A stretch of DNA of 64,000 bases from Dryocosmus kuriphilus. Taxonomy: Eukaryota; Arthropoda; Insecta; Hymenoptera; Cynipidae. The notes beneath the pieces were generated by a model that was not told the DNA's origin, ran no database searches, and saw only the letters and a program-made list of their open reading frames with translations. Of the stretch, positions 1-10,770 are shown in pieces; within the stretch, counting starts at the first letter, position 1, and each line of letters starts with the position of its first letter. The position numbers and the translations under genes were made by a program. The stretch is taken from positions 208,112,011 to 208,176,010 of the forward strand of contig CM076189.1 of assembly GCA_038277395.1 (NCBI GenBank). Direction: 5' to 3'.

Positions 1-3
1 ATT

Positions 4-654
4 ATGATGGAGAGAATTGATAGAGATCCTCTTTTCTTGTACAATACAGTATTTTCAGACGAAGCTACTTTCACTTTAAAAGGTGAAGTTAACAGGCAAA
101 ATTGTGGATATTGTTCCGACACAAATCCTGATTGGATGTTGGAGAGTCACACACAATATCCACAAAAGATTAATGTTTGGGCCGGTATCTTGAATGATAC
201 ATTGATAGGCCCTTTCTTCATCGATGGTAATCTCAATGCCCGTGCATATGAAGAGCTTCTCGGAAACCAAATTGTACCAAGAATAAGGGAGATTACAGGC
301 GACAATTTTCAAAATATTTGGTTCCAGCAGGACGGAGCAGCGGCTCATTACGGTAAGGAGGTTCGAGCATATTTGGATACTCAGTTCCCTCAAAGGTGGA
401 TTGGAAGAAGGGGTGAAATCGAGTGGCCAGCTAGATCTCCTGATCTGACGCCTCTCGACTATTTTCTTTCGGGTTCTTTAAAGAGCAAAGTATACTCAAC
501 GCAACCCGAAAGCTTAGACGAATTGCAGAATCGGATTCTGCAACAGGCTACTTTCATTGATAGGGATATGATTCGTAATGCTGTAACTCATTTTTACAAT
601 CGCATAGATTTTTGTCAAGAAGCTCAAGGTTTTCAGTTCGAACATCTTCACTGA
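4..654 (+). CDS. Tc1/mariner-superfamily DDE transposase, C-terminal part (5' end outside window)
   Basis: This 216-residue frame is open to the window edge, so the DNA-binding N-terminus probably lies upstream. It carries the DDE_3-type catalytic core: SDEATF near residue 19 holds the first Asp, QQDGAAAHY near residue 109 the second, and [10 protein letters not shown] near residue 150 the third. I count 41 residues between the second and third acidic residues, a DD41D-like spacing rather than the DD34D of mariner. The conserved stretch INVWAGI and the C-terminal FQFEHLH are typical of arthropod relatives. No internal stop or frameshift is seen in this part. The protein would cut and rejoin transposon ends in the nucleus. 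A decayed relative lies at 43135-44032. Whether this copy is intact cannot be judged without the upstream sequence. Confidence 0.85.
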   Translation: MMERIDRDPLFLYNTVFSDEATFTLKGEVNRQNCGYCSDTNPDWMLESHTQYPQKINVWAGILNDTLIGPFFIDGNLNARAYEELLGNQIVPRIREITGDNFQNIWFQQDGAAAHYGKEVRAYLDTQFPQRWIGRRGEIEWPARSPDLTPLDYFLSGSLKSKVYSTQPESLDELQNRILQQATFIDRDMIRNAVTHFYNRIDFCQEAQGFQFEHLH

Positions 655-867
655 AGCGTGAGAGGCAAGGGGACTCACGCTAATCAAGCACCCCAAAACG
701 TGAGAGGCAAGGGGACTCACGCTAATCAAGCACCCAGAAACGTGAGAGGCAAGGGGACTCTCGCTAATCAAGCACCCCGAAACGTGAGAGGCAAGGGGAC
801 TCACGCTAATCAAGCACCCAGAAACGTGAGAGGCAAGGGGACTCTCGCTAATCAAGCACCCCAAAGG
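655..867 (+). repeat. five 42-bp tandem repeats, first one a strong hairpin, abutting the transposase stop
   Basis: Unit starts fall at 658, 700, 742, 784 and 826, an exact 42-bp period. The first unit is a stem-loop, AGCGTGAG at 655-662 pairing with CTCACGCT at 674-681 around an 11-nt loop; later units keep most of the stem (ACGTGAG with CTCACG or CTCTCG). The array starts directly after the transposase stop codon and is probably a subterminal part of that transposon. The period being a multiple of three keeps one frame open through the array by chance. Confidence 0.9.
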
Positions 868-989
868 GAACAGAATTTACTACGTCCACGTCATTGTTCC
901 TGGGTAAAGCTAAACGTAAACGTAAACTGCTTGGAAAAAACCTTTAAAAAACCGTCAAGATCATCACCAAGATCAATACAGAGCTCACC

Positions 990-1530
990 AATGAATTTCT
1001 CGTTGAAATTTACTCCAGGAATTACACTGACCTCTTGGAAAACTTTGTTAATTTCAAATAACCTCTAACTGACCTTGAACGTTACAATTGACCTATGACT
1101 TGGGTACGTACCTGAACGTAGAATTTTCCGCTCTATCGATTGCAGATGTAAAAAAAGGGGGTTTTCATTTAAAAAAACAAAGTTGACCTTCAAAAAGGCA
1201 TGAAAGTCAACTTCAAGGTCAAAGTGAAGGTCACCATTGAATTCCTCGTTGAAATTTACTTCAGGAATTGCACTGACCTCTTGGAAAACTTGGTTAATTT
1301 CAATAACCTCTAACTGACCTTGAACGTTACAATTGACCTATGACTTGGGTACGTACCTGAACGTAGAATTTTCCGCTCTATCGATTGCAGATGTAAAAAA
1401 AGGGGGTTTCCATTTTAAAAAACAAAGTTGACCTTCAAAAAGCCATGAAGGTCAACTTCAAGGTCAAAATGAAGGTCACCATTGAATTCCTCGTTGAAAT
1501 TTACTTCAGAAATGACCTTAACTTTTTTGA
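990..1530. repeat. tandem repeat, unit about 245 bp, two full copies and a partial third
   Basis: The segment containing GACCTTGAACGTTACAATTG at about 1072 recurs at about 1317, and the tract with TCTATCGATTGCAGATGTAA recurs at the same spacing. A third partial copy (CACCATTGAATTCCTCGTTG) begins near 1477. The copies differ by scattered substitutions and small indels. No coding potential is seen. The interval 1530-1800 that follows shows nothing recognisable. Confidence 0.85.
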
Positions 1531-1800
1531 GAAATATTTTACCTGAAGAAATATCCAACCGTCCCGGGACTTTTTAGACACCGTGTATATGCCTCTACAT
1601 ACGTATACCCAAGAGTCCCGCGACACTGCGTCAATAGCCCTTTTCATTTAAGAAAACGATACTGCGCAATCGCGAAAAATATGTAGCATTTCCGGGGAGT
1701 TTCGAGCTACTTTTGCCATGAAATGTATGTATGAATAGTAAATATTCTTTAAAAAAAATATTTAGACCAACTGGAATATAAAAAACTTTCTACCAAAAAA

Positions 1801-2492
1801 AATGTCTGATTTGTCAGGAGAAAATCCACTGAAAAGGAAAAAGATTGGTACGGACAAGAAGTATTGTTTTGGAAATTGTAAAAGTGATACCCGTCGCATG
1901 TCGTACTTAGAGTGTAATTACTATTTTATTTCATTTCCAAAATCGCGTTTAGTATTTTGAAAGGGTAACATTGTTAAAGAATCATTGAAAATCCATATTA
2001 AAAATTGCGCGGAATGCAGAAAAAGTGATATGTGGGTGAGGTTATGTGCGCGCCGGGACAAGTATTTCCACGAAGTACTAGAAGGAGACCGTTCGCCATG
2101 TATTTCGCCTGGGGCCATATCGTGGGCTCCTTCCCTCGGATTTCCACTTGTAGAAGACGACATAGTGGATGATGGCAGATGACAATTTTAGAATAGTCGT
2201 CTGCCATCATCAGCTATGTCGTTTGCTACTATGGCGATATTATAATTCTTCCATGTTTCACATGTGGCGCTCTTGTTCTGAAAGAAGTGGAAATCCGAGG
2301 GTAGGAGCTCGCGGTTGTGGCTCCTTCTCACCGGCACCAACCATAGGCGAACGTTCGTGAGTATTTCTGTAGTATATAATGAATGTAAACACTGGTACTT
2401 ATATGTGCTCATTGAATTTTGTGGGAGAAAGTGATCCATCTGAAAATTTCCCTGACCCTGTGAAAAGTGAGAGCCAGCAACAAAATTTCAAG
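1801..2492 (+). pseudogene. THAP zinc-finger exon, frameshifted and split by a MITE
   Basis: Starting at the ATG at 1801 the frame reads a basic leader, then a C-x3-C pair followed by KSDTRR and ISFPK, the first half of a THAP (C2CH) DNA-binding domain. A frameshift near 1965 is needed to reach IKNCAECRKSDMWVRLC (about 1995-2050). The domain is then interrupted by a 291-bp element (2069-2359). Its last part resumes after 2380 with YMCSLNFVGESDPSENFPDP, matching the THAP C-terminal CSxHF plus AVPTIF-like region, but the zinc-ligand His is Asn here. A plausible splice donor (AAG/GTAAAA) sits at 2492/2493, so this was probably exon 1 of a THAP protein or a P-element-like transposase. Frameshift, insertion and the lost ligand make it a pseudogene. 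Confidence 0.7.
2069..2359. mobile_element. hAT-type palindromic MITE, 291 bp, 8-bp TSD
   Basis: The element folds back on itself: ACGACATAG...GATGATGGCAGA near 2156-2180 pairs with TCTGCCATCATC...CTATGTCGT near 2201-2222, CTCGGATTTCCACTT (2136-2150) pairs with AAGTGGAAATCCGAG (2286-2300), and the ends read CACGAA and TTCGTG. The octamer AGTATTTC flanks both sides (2061-2068 and 2360-2367), an 8-bp target duplication characteristic of the hAT superfamily. It has no coding capacity; similar short frames appear on both strands only because of the palindrome. Confidence 0.85.
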
Positions 2493-2499
2493 GTAAAAA

Positions 2500-2880
2500 T
2501 TAAAAATTTGTTATATATTTTAAGACGATGAAAGAAGTATTTTAAGTGTTGCATATGAAACGCGTGCGTTTAGTGTATTTTAAAATTTAAATAATTTTTT
2601 TTGAAAAAATGCCACAACACGAAAGCTATACAAATATCAGAATTACTCTTCACGTTAATATTAATTCAGCAATTATTCCACATTGCATTGAAGTACTACT
2701 GGTATTTTGCAAAAGCTACATGAATTTGTAAATTGACAACCCAATTATAATGACTGCTATTATAACTCAGTTTCCACCGAATGTTTCGGAAATACTTTAT
2801 GCAGCTTTATTTCATTTCTTGAATCCGCTGAGATAATTACGCTTTTATATATAAAAGCAAAGTTGTTTTAACGAGTCCGA
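2500..2880. other. AT-rich stretch without recognisable features
   Basis: This interval follows the putative THAP exon donor and could be intron-like sequence. I see no reading frame, repeat or RNA gene in it. Confidence 0.5.
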
Positions 2881-2888
2881 CCAGGCGA

Positions 2889-3143
2889 CTACATCATACG
2901 ATGTAAACATAACCTGCATTCTACATACTGATCAATAAGTTGCTTCTTTTTTCCTTTGATACATTGTTTCCTGCACTTCAAACACCTTTTCAACTGACAA
3001 ATAGTGTTCTCTTCTACCTTCTTGTGTGGTAATTCAGCACCTGGCACATCTTTTTCAGTTAGTTTTATATTGAAAATGGGTATGATAGTGTACATCTTTA
3101 ACGAAAATAGGCTCGAAACATTCAAATACGCCCTCAGTGTCAT
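2889..3143 (-). pseudogene. SAP-domain-like protein fragment
   Basis: The minus-strand frame of 84 residues contains, from about residue 33, the sequence DVPGAELPHKKVEENTICQL followed by KRCLKCRKQCIKGKKKQLID. This resembles the SAP-type helix-turn-helix seen at the N-terminus of uncharacterised insect and cnidarian proteins whose consensus is roughly ELxxxQLKxWLKCRxxxxxGKKAxL. Only this domain is recognisable; the frame ends soon after in unrelated sequence and no flanking exon is found. It is probably an isolated exon remnant. The family assignment rests on memory of the motif and needs a profile search. Confidence 0.4.
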
Positions 3144-3554
3144 GGCGGCGCCTAAGCTTCCCCTCTTAAATGAAAAGGTCTATTTGAGGATTTGTGTTTC
3201 ACCTGGAACCAGCAGAGTTCCTTCATCGAACGGTCGACTTCTTTCTGAGGGAGTCTCGACAGTATATTTTCGCAACTCCTGTGAACAAAAATAGTAGAAA
3301 CAAATCAGAATTGATTCAGAAAACCTCCGAAGGGAAGACATCGAGCTCCGGAAGTTTTTTCATCGAACTCTGGAAGCATTTTTCTTATCTACCAAACCGT
3401 TGGTGAAGCCGATTCTCTACAGGTGCTGATGAGCTTTTAAAAGGGCTTCACCGCCCCTATCTGTCGTATTCTTAACAAAAAGGCACTCTATTTTTTAAAA
3501 TATTATATATTTATTTTTGATATCCACATCACTATCCAAGGATAATGAGTCGGC

Positions 3555-3812
3555 CCTTGGTGGGCAATCTTAAAGTCGTCTTAGTGTTCTTTTCGTACTT
3601 TTCGTACTTCCGGATTGCTGAGGCAGTCCTAAGTGGTTCACATCCAGGGAACAGAATTGTGTGTTTTTTCCGTACTTTTCATACTTTCCGGATTGGTAAG
3701 ACAGTCCTAAGTAGTTCACATCTAGGGAACACAATTGATGGGCGTTTTTCGTATACTTTTCGTTCATTTTCGTTTGCTTTGACAGTCTTGAAGTGGCTCA
3801 TAGCTAGGGCTT
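3555..3812. repeat. three degenerate tandem copies, unit about 78-81 bp
   Basis: The marker CAGTCCT AAGT(G/A)GTTCACAT recurs at 3624, 3702 and (as CAGTCTTGAAGTGGCTCAT) 3783. Each unit also contains one or two copies of TTTTCGTACTTT. No function is apparent. Confidence 0.75.
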
Positions 3813-4079
3813 AGTTCATTTCTGTAATTAAACAGGACAATTTTAAAATCTTAATCTTTTTAGTACAAGTGTGGAACTAAACGTTCATCTCATTCAGCAC
3901 ATATATGAATTTAGAAACTAGAAAAGGCCGAGTGACTTATTTCACTCCAACTAAAGCAAAATTTATTATTTAAGAACAAATTCCAAAGTTTTATTTCAAT
4001 TTACATTGATAGTGTTTCTCGTTTCCAAAAGATATTTAATTGAATAAAAAATATTAAGAGATTAAAAATTTTCTTACTC

Positions 4080-4600
4080 TCTTAAGAGATTAAGAAATTT
4101 CTAAAGATTGTGATTTTAAGAAATCTCGAGGCATTTTTAAGAGATTTAAAAAGACTTGGATCTTAAAGAATTTCAAGAGATTTTAAGGCATTTCAAAAGA
4201 CTTTTAATGATTTTTAAGAAAAAAGATTTTGAAGAATTTTAAAGAGACCTTAATAGATTTTAAAACATTTCAAATGATTTTAAGTAATTTAAAAGGATTT
4301 AAAAGAATTTAAAAGAATTTAAAGATTTAAAGTCATTTAAACTGAGTTTGAAGAATTTCAAGGTATTTCAAAAAACTTTAAAAGATTTCAAGAGGCTTTA
4401 AATGATTTTTGGGAATTTTTAAAACATTTTAAGGTATTACAAAATCTTTTAAAGGAGTATAAGTTATTTTAGATGATTTTTATGGATTTAAAACGATTTT
4501 TAAACAAATTTTTAAGTATCTTAATAGATTTTACAATATTTCTGAAAGTTTCATAGGATTTTGAGAGATTTTAAGTCATAAACATAATTTTTCTACCTGT
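4080..4600. repeat. degenerate AT-rich array of GATTTTAAGG/ATTTCAAGG-type short repeats
   Basis: The stretch is built almost entirely from variants of a 10-14-bp unit such as GATTTTAAGAAATTTCAAG. The same type of array recurs at 7060-7860, 10590-10770, 19490-20090 and inside the MITE at 20355-20686, which suggests that the arrays are internal parts of a DNA-transposon family rather than independent satellites. Confidence 0.8.
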
Positions 4601-5200
4601 GATGAATTTTGAACAAAATCGTTAAATTTACAAAAACAAAAAAAAAAGATAAATTTTCAACTAAAAAGGTACAATTTTTAAAGAAAAAATTTAATTTCTA
4701 TCCAAAAAAGATGAATTTTCAACAATACAAAATTACTTTTCAGCTAAATCATTGAACTTTCCATAAAAAAACATGATTTTTTAGTCAAAGATGAATTTTT
4801 ACCAAACAATTTGTATTTCCAAAAAAAGAATTAGATTTTTAACTAAACAAGATGACTTCTCAACCGAAATACAGCTAAAATTTAAGAAGAAAGAGATAAA
4901 TTTTGAATGAAAAAACATGATTTTTTAACCAAAAATAAATATTATTGAACCTGTAATAGTATAAATTTAACATTCAAACAAAATATTTGAATTTTTCATT
5001 AAAAAAAGTTATATTTTTAACCAAAAAATGAATTTTTTATCAAAAATAATTATATTTTGAACAATAAAAAATTAATTTTCAGTGGAACAGTCTAATTTTA
5101 AACTTGAAAAGACTAATTTTTAACAAAAGAGTAGAATTTGCAACCGTAAAAGATGAATTCTCAAACAAAAATGCTCCCGTTGACTTTAAAAAAAAATTAC
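4600..5200. repeat. degenerate array of GAATTTTCAACCAAAAA-type repeats
   Basis: This stretch is dominated by variants of a unit close to AAAAGATGAATTTTCAACCA, spaced irregularly at roughly 20-45 bp. Related copies continue at about 6160-6240 and 6840-6960. It flanks the CATTCTCATC-family copy on both sides, so that copy appears to have inserted into this array. Confidence 0.7.
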
Positions 5201-5237
5201 TATTTAAACACAAATTGTTAAATTATTATTAACCCAA

Positions 5238-6841
5238 AACATTCTCATCGTGTGCTTTGCGCTCGATACGTTATTCACAGCACTCACGCTTCGCGTTCGA
5301 TAGGTTATTTACCACGCGCTACGCGCTCGGTGTTTATGGATCGTATAAACCTTTAAATTGAAAATTACAAAAGAAGTTATTTTACTTAAGGCTCTATCGC
5401 CCTTAAGGAATACATTCTCATCATTCTCTCTCTCTTTCCAAGGTAAACAATTCTGCTTGTTAATATTTTCTCATATCTTGTATAGTTTTGCTGAAAAGTG
5501 GTTTTCTTTATATTTCATAACATATTTCACGAATAATTCAAAAACTACGCGTCCGTTAAAAAAAATGTTAGAGAGAAAATTTGTAGATGTTTTTGAGGCG
5601 AACAACTTTGTTCATTATCATTTTTTCGTATCTTGCATATTTTGGCAAGAAAACACAGTTTTTTGTTTTTAATAACGTTTTCTCGATTAAAACAAAAACC
5701 GTGCATTTTATCAAAAAATGGTTAAAGAAAATTTGTAGACCTTTCTTTGGCAAACAATTTTATTTACATACATATTTTCCGTATCGCATAGTTTAGTCGA
5801 AAAATGGATTTTTGTATTTTGTAAAAACCGTTTTTGATGGATAAAACCATAACCGTTGGTCAAAAGTGGCTGGTTAACGAACTCGTCTTTACTTTTTACG
5901 CTTTAAAGAAGTGTGCCGAAGCGCAACCCAATCCGATTAGTCCTTCGAAAGTTATCGTGTTCACAGGCTACTATACAACGACACAACGTCAACGCCAACG
6001 ATAACGACGACGACAACGACAGACAGACACCAACGTAAAATATGCTTTTTCGGATTCAGGGGGTCATGAATCGTCGACATTTCATGAAATCCGCGAAAAT
6101 CAGTTTTCACATAAAACTAATACCTTCTCATTGAGATGAGAATATAAAAATAAGGAATTTTCAATAAAACAGTTGAATTTACACACATATAAAAAAAAGA
6201 ACTTTCAAGAACTACAGTTTTCAACTAAAAATGAATGAATTTGTTACCTCAAAAAAATCTACAAATTTTGTTTCAGCCATTTTTTGATAAAATGCACGGT
6301 TTTTTGTTTTAAACGAGAAAACGTTATTAAAAATCAAAAATTCAAATTTTGCGACAAACTATGCAAGATACGAAAGATACGTTGTTCACCTCAAAAAGAT
6401 CAATAAATTTTTTCTCTTTCATTTTTGTGTAAAGACGCATATTTTTTGAGTTATTCGCGAAATATGTTATTAAATACAAACAAATCCATTTTTCACCAAA
6501 ATTATGCGAGATATGAGAAAATATTAAGAAGCAGAATTGTTCATCTTATTTTTTATAAGACTCATCGTTTTACTTTTAAGAATCGAAAACCTGCATTGTT
6601 AAAATTTAGAAAATCACAAAAAACTTTATTAAGATAAGAATGTATTCCATAAGGCCGATAGAGCCGTAAGTAAAATAATTTTTTTTTAAATTTTTAACAA
6701 AAGATAAATTTAATAATTTCATTAAAAGTAGGTGTTTTAAAAGTTTAAGATCCAAGTAATGAAAACAGAGCGCGAAGTGCGAGGACCAAAAGCATCCGAG
6801 CGCGAAGCGCGTGATGAGAATGTGCGAACGAAGTGAGCAGA
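5238..6841. mobile_element. CATTCTCATC-family element, copy 1 (about 1.6 kb)
   Basis: The left end reads CATTCTCATCGTGTGCTTTG and the right end, on the other strand, carries the same CATTCTCATC followed by GCGCTTCGCGCTCG, so the ends are inverted. Internal hallmarks shared with copies at 41780-42100 and 46-53.4 kb are a CTTAAGG...CCTTAAG hairpin near 5385-5405, tracts with ACAAATTTTG, a trinucleotide GAC/AAC tract (about 5985-6030), and the GGATTTCATGAAATC-type module near 6050-6110. The sequence around 5837 encodes the recurring MDKTITVGQ frame. No known transposase is visible. Confidence 0.65.
5837..6003 (+). pseudogene. MDKTITVGQ-family short frame, copy 1
   Basis: The frame begins MDKTITVGQKWLVNELVFTF and continues to PISPSKVIV before a frameshift turns the usual Asp/Asn run into TTTQRQRQR and a stop. 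Seven further copies lie at 41.9, 46.2, 46.9, 48.4, 49.7, 52.2 and 52.6 kb. I do not recognise the protein; it has no signal peptide, membrane segment or catalytic motif that I can see. Confidence 0.45.
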
Positions 6842-7059
6842 TTTTTATATTTATTTTCAAACAAAGAAATGAGTTTTAATACAAAAATAGTTATATTTTC
6901 ACCAACAAAAAATTAATTCTCATAAGAATAGTATAATTTCTAACTGAAAAGGTTAAATTAAAAAAAAATTAACATATGAAATATTATAAAATATATTAAA
7001 TAAGTTTATAAATTATAAAAAGTTAAATTGTAAATTTAAAAATCATTTAAAATTTGTAG

Positions 7060-7860
7060 GATTTTAAGTTGATTTGTTAGATTCCACAGAACTTCAAGAG
7101 ATTTCAAAGAATTTCAAAGAATTTTGTAGCATTTTCAAAGATTTCAAAGTATTTTATTAAATCTCCAAGGATTTAAGGGATTTGAACGAATTTATAGTGA
7201 TCCTTAGGCAATAAATTAAATATAATTTCAAGGGATAAAAAAAACCATGAAAAAATTAAAACATTTTCAAAGGATTTTACAGATAAAGTTTTCTAGAAAT
7301 TTGTTGAAAACCCTTAAAATCCCTTATAATCCCTTTAAATTTTTGGAAACCCTGTAAAAATAACTTAAAACCTTTAAAATCCTTTAAAGTTAAAAAAAAA
7401 TTCCATATCTCTTGAAATCGGTGAAATCCGTAGAAAGCCATTGAAAAAAAATTTATGCCGTAAAGTTCTCTGGAAAATCGTTGAAATCCCTTAAAATCGC
7501 TTGAAATTTTTGGCCATCGTTGAAATTTATTGAAATAACTAGAAATCATTTTCACGTGATTTTGATGAATTTTAAAGAGATTCTAATGGATTTTATGAGA
7601 TTTAAAGTGATTTTAGGTAATTTTAAGTAGTTTTAAAAGTGTTTCAGGATTTCCGAGAAATTTAAAGTCATTTAGATGAGTTTAAAGAATTTCAAGGGAT
7701 TTCAAAGAAAGTTTAAAAGATTATAAATGATTTTAAGGAATCTTTAAGATATTTTAAGGCATTGCAAAATACTTTAAAGGAGTTCAAGTGATTTTAAATG
7801 ACTGTAAAGAATTTGAAGTGATTTGAAAAATATTCCCAAAGTTTTAGCAAATTAAAAAAA
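7060..7860. repeat. degenerate AT-rich short-repeat array
   Basis: Variants of GATTTTAAGG and ATTTCAAAG recur throughout on the plus strand to about 7260, then in inverted orientation (CCTTAAAATC, CCTTTAAAT) from about 7300 to 7550, then again in plus orientation. The change of polarity suggests a nested or inverted pair of array-bearing elements. Confidence 0.75.
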
Positions 7861-8397
7861 AAAAAGAATTACGCATCAATTCAGCACCCATATACCTTAC
7901 ACTAGTGCGAATTGGGATTTCATGATTTCATCAGCTGATTTCTCGGTGAAAGAAATTATGAAAATTCATACATAGCACTATTATTTTGGGGTGAAATTTT
8001 CCGTAGAATACAATGGAGTCAGTGAATTATGTGAAAAATTGCATTTAATCATAAAAAAATTGTTATAAAAAAATCCTATTTTGCAAAATGTCACTTTTAT
8101 ATTAAAAAAACGTTGTTTTTTTATTTACGTCAAATTAAATGAAACCAACGTCATTTATTAGCTAAATGGCTTTATTTGAAGGGAAAAAATACGAGAATGT
8201 AATATAAGCATACTGAGTATTTTTCCCATGTCCCTGAAGTTACTGTATTTTCAAAAAAAGGAAATTCGTGATTTTGGATATAACAGGTGGAAGAAATAAA
8301 TAAAAATAAAAATTGTTGCATAAGAAAGTAATTTATTAGTGATAATTCAGTACCAAAAAAAATGTGAAAAACATTGTACAACACTCGGCAATTGCTA

Positions 8398-10076
8398 TTA
8401 TTCGACAAAAATGTGGCATTCAATACACAAGCCTGAACGGTGATTATCACACATTCTGCGTGAACAGTTCGGGCACCTCATGCGTGTCCGACCAGTCGCA
8501 TCGCTATCGCAAAGAGAACACTTGCCTCTTGAATTCTCTCTTATGACTGGTAGTGCCACTAGCACTGGCTCGTCCATTTTCAAAACTTCACAAATCAATT
8601 TTTTAATTGATGAGCGCAATATTGACGCATTTCTAAACGACGTCGAAGGTGTGGTTCTACTAAACCAAAAGCTAATTCCTTCAAGAACTGACTTCGATTT
8701 AGCTTGAGGTTATCAGCATTTAAATTATACAATATAAAAGCATTTATACCGGATTGATCTAACATATTGTAAAAAAAACGTAGGCTCCATCTCTTAGTAC
8801 GGCGGCTAGTTGTGAAATGATGACATTTTTGATCGAACGAATCAGTAGCACCCTTGTACATATTATAAGCCATGATTATTTCTGGCTTATGTGTTTCATT
8901 ATTTATTGCTGCTGTATGGTGAGCAGATGATAATAAAAGCACTATTTTGTTCTTTCGCGGTGTATATGAAGGAAGAGTCAAGTTTTCCGAAAATACAAAA
9001 CGTGACGAAATTACAGGGCTTTTAGTTTTCAAAGTAGATGGAATTTCCCGTTTATTTTTTCTTATCGTACCAACTGCTCATAGTTGATAATCCTTTTTTA
9101 GCATTTCAAAAAGAGGGATAGAGGTGAACCAGTTATCCATCGTAATTGTTCTCCACGTGCCAGAAAGAGAAGCTTGATCAACTAAGGCTTTTACAAAATA
9201 AGTTGGCACAAAATCATTTCCGATTGGCGTTACTGCTCCCACATAAGGAATAGCCGCAATCATATAAAACGTTTCAGAATCATTTTCCATGAAAATTTTC
9301 ATACCATATTTATCTGGCTTATTTTTCATATAAATTCTAAACGGACATCTACCACGAAAAGAAACTAACTGTTCGTCGATTGCACAATTATTAGATGGCT
9401 CGTAATTATTTATACAGTTCTGTATGAAAATATTCCATATATCTCGTATCGGCGCAAGTTTGTCAGTTTGTCGACGTTCCACTCTAGTATCTTTGTCATC
9501 AAAGCGCAACACGCGAGTTAAAAATTCAAATATTTTTTTAGATAAAACAAACCGATAGATTCCGCGACCATGGACATCATCCCACATTATATTTAGAGCT
9601 AATTTGTTCTCTTTGAAAAAAGCATAATAAAAACAGACACCAAAATACGCGAACAATTCTTCTTTGTCGATATCTTTATGGAAACTTTGACTCTGATTGC
9701 CCTCACTTATCAGTATGCAAAGAACGCGATTTATTTCCTCGTTTGTATGTAACACAATTGCATCTAAAATTTCAGCTGTAAATAATACCCGAAATATTTC
9801 GACCGGCGTCCTTACATTCTTACCACCGTTTTGCCCAGCTGCCCTGAAATTTGGATTCCCACTTGAACGACGACCGCGCCTGTCAGGTGCTTCTTCGGAC
9901 CACCTGTAGACAGACTGTGGTGCTCTAACAGTTTTTCGAGGACGTCCACGTCTGCGCTGCCTTTCCGCACTTTCATTTAATCGACGGTCTTTTGAAGCAG
10001 GCTCGGCTTCTAAATCGAAATCATTATCCTCTTCATCAGCGTCCTCTGTGTCATAATCTGAGTCATAGAACAACAT
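8398..10076 (-). pseudogene. piggyBac transposase, one nonsense codon and one frameshift
   Basis: The first 332 codons hold an acidic N-terminus (SDYDTEDADEEDNDFD), a basic linker and the DDE_Tnp_1_7 core. The catalytic Asp residues are visible in AIDEQLVSFRGR and MDNWFTSIPL. An in-frame TGA at 9078-9080 interrupts the frame, which continues unshifted through GTIRKNKREIP and the third acidic site in TDSFDQKCHHF. A one-base shift in the A6 run near 8601-8606 then leads to a cysteine-rich C-terminal zinc-binding domain (CSLCDSD, MRCPNC, CIEC) ending at 8398. The enzyme would excise and insert at TTAA by hairpin formation. Only two lesions in about 1.7 kb suggest a fairly young copy. Family assignment is firm. 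Confidence 0.92.
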
Positions 10077-10371
10077 TTTTTACTATTACTATTTCATTTT
10101 ATTTTCAATCTATCTTTCTATTCATTTAACCATCTATCAAAAATTTACAATAATGCACAAAAATAAGTCAACAATTGATCAATATTGCGTACATTCATGA
10201 TGACAATCAAAAATCTGTTTTTTCGTATTTTTAATTACAAAAATGTACTTCAAATTGTCAATTTTTAAAAAATAAATAAATTTACTTACATTTAATGAAG
10301 ATTTGAGTCACCAACAGCAAAATTCACAAAGTTCACTATTCCGAGTCGACGATGATTCCGCACTCACAAAG

Positions 10372-10589
10372 CGTACACTAGTGCGAATTTGCACCCACTC
10401 CAACTTTAGAACTTGCTACCTCGGCAACCAGACAATAATGAACTATGAGCTCAACGGCACAAGACACTAGAAGGGTCCCCAATATTTGCCGTGGTGGGGG
10501 TATACCTCGGGAAACCGAATGCGTGAAATGCCATGAACTTGAAAATTTTCCGGGTGCGAATTCGCACCTGTGTACGGTTTGAGGGTTAA
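10372..10589. repeat. subterminal inverted repeats at the piggyBac right end
   Basis: GTACACTAGTGCGAATTTGC at 10372 is inverted relative to the terminal copy ending at 10589 (minus strand GTACACAGGTGCGAATTCGC). The 160-bp loop between them has no frame of its own. Confidence 0.7.
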
Positions 10590-10770
10590 TCTGAAACGAT
10601 TTCAAGGTATTTTAAAATATTATTAAGTATTTCAAGAGATTTAAAACGATTTTAAAGAATTTAAGAGAATTTAAAAAGATCTAAGAGTATTTGAAGAGAT
10701 TTTAAAGTATTTAAAGATTTTCATAGGTTTTCAAGGGATTTTAAGGGATTTAAAATGAATATTGTTAAAA
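10590..10770. repeat. short degenerate AT-rich array
   Basis: GATTTTAAAG/ATTTAAGAG variants of the same type as at 4080-4600 directly abut the piggyBac TTAA, showing that the piggyBac element inserted into such an array. Confidence 0.7.

Larger units (their letters stand above)
7887..10589 (-). mobile_element. piggyBac-like transposon, about 2.7 kb
   Basis: The right end is TTAA (10586-10589) preceded, on the minus strand, by CCCTCAAACCGTACACAGGT and then GCGAATTCGC. The left end at 7887 reads CCCATATACCTTACACTAGT followed by GCGAATT, a diverged match to the right terminus, but the TTAA there is lost (AGCA). A piggyBac transposase frame fills the interior on the minus strand. An inward-facing copy of the terminal motif lies at 10372-10393, so the right end carries subterminal inverted repeats, as known for piggyBac elements. 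Confidence 0.85.

Noticed and set aside
514..864. Minus-strand frame with repeated SxxLASHVSGCLIS segments
   Set aside because: It is the antisense of the 42-bp array and the transposase; the repeat period divisible by three keeps it open.
655..867. CRISPR-like array (42-bp regular repeats)
   Set aside because: The units are repeated end to end with no variable spacers, no cas genes are near, and the window is a eukaryotic nuclear sequence.
1998..2360. Two similar short proteins on opposite strands (MMADD…)
   Set aside because: They are the same sequence read from both arms of the palindromic hAT MITE.
3570..3814. Short frames over the 78-bp tandem repeat
   Set aside because: Low-complexity composition and no start or promoter context; they reflect the repeat.
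7277..7555. Phe/Lys/Gly-rich frame (KGFQRF repeats)
   Set aside because: It is a translation of the AT-rich short-repeat array.
10378..10605. 75-residue minus-strand frame at the piggyBac right end
   Set aside because: It lies in the subterminal inverted repeat and has no recognisable protein features.
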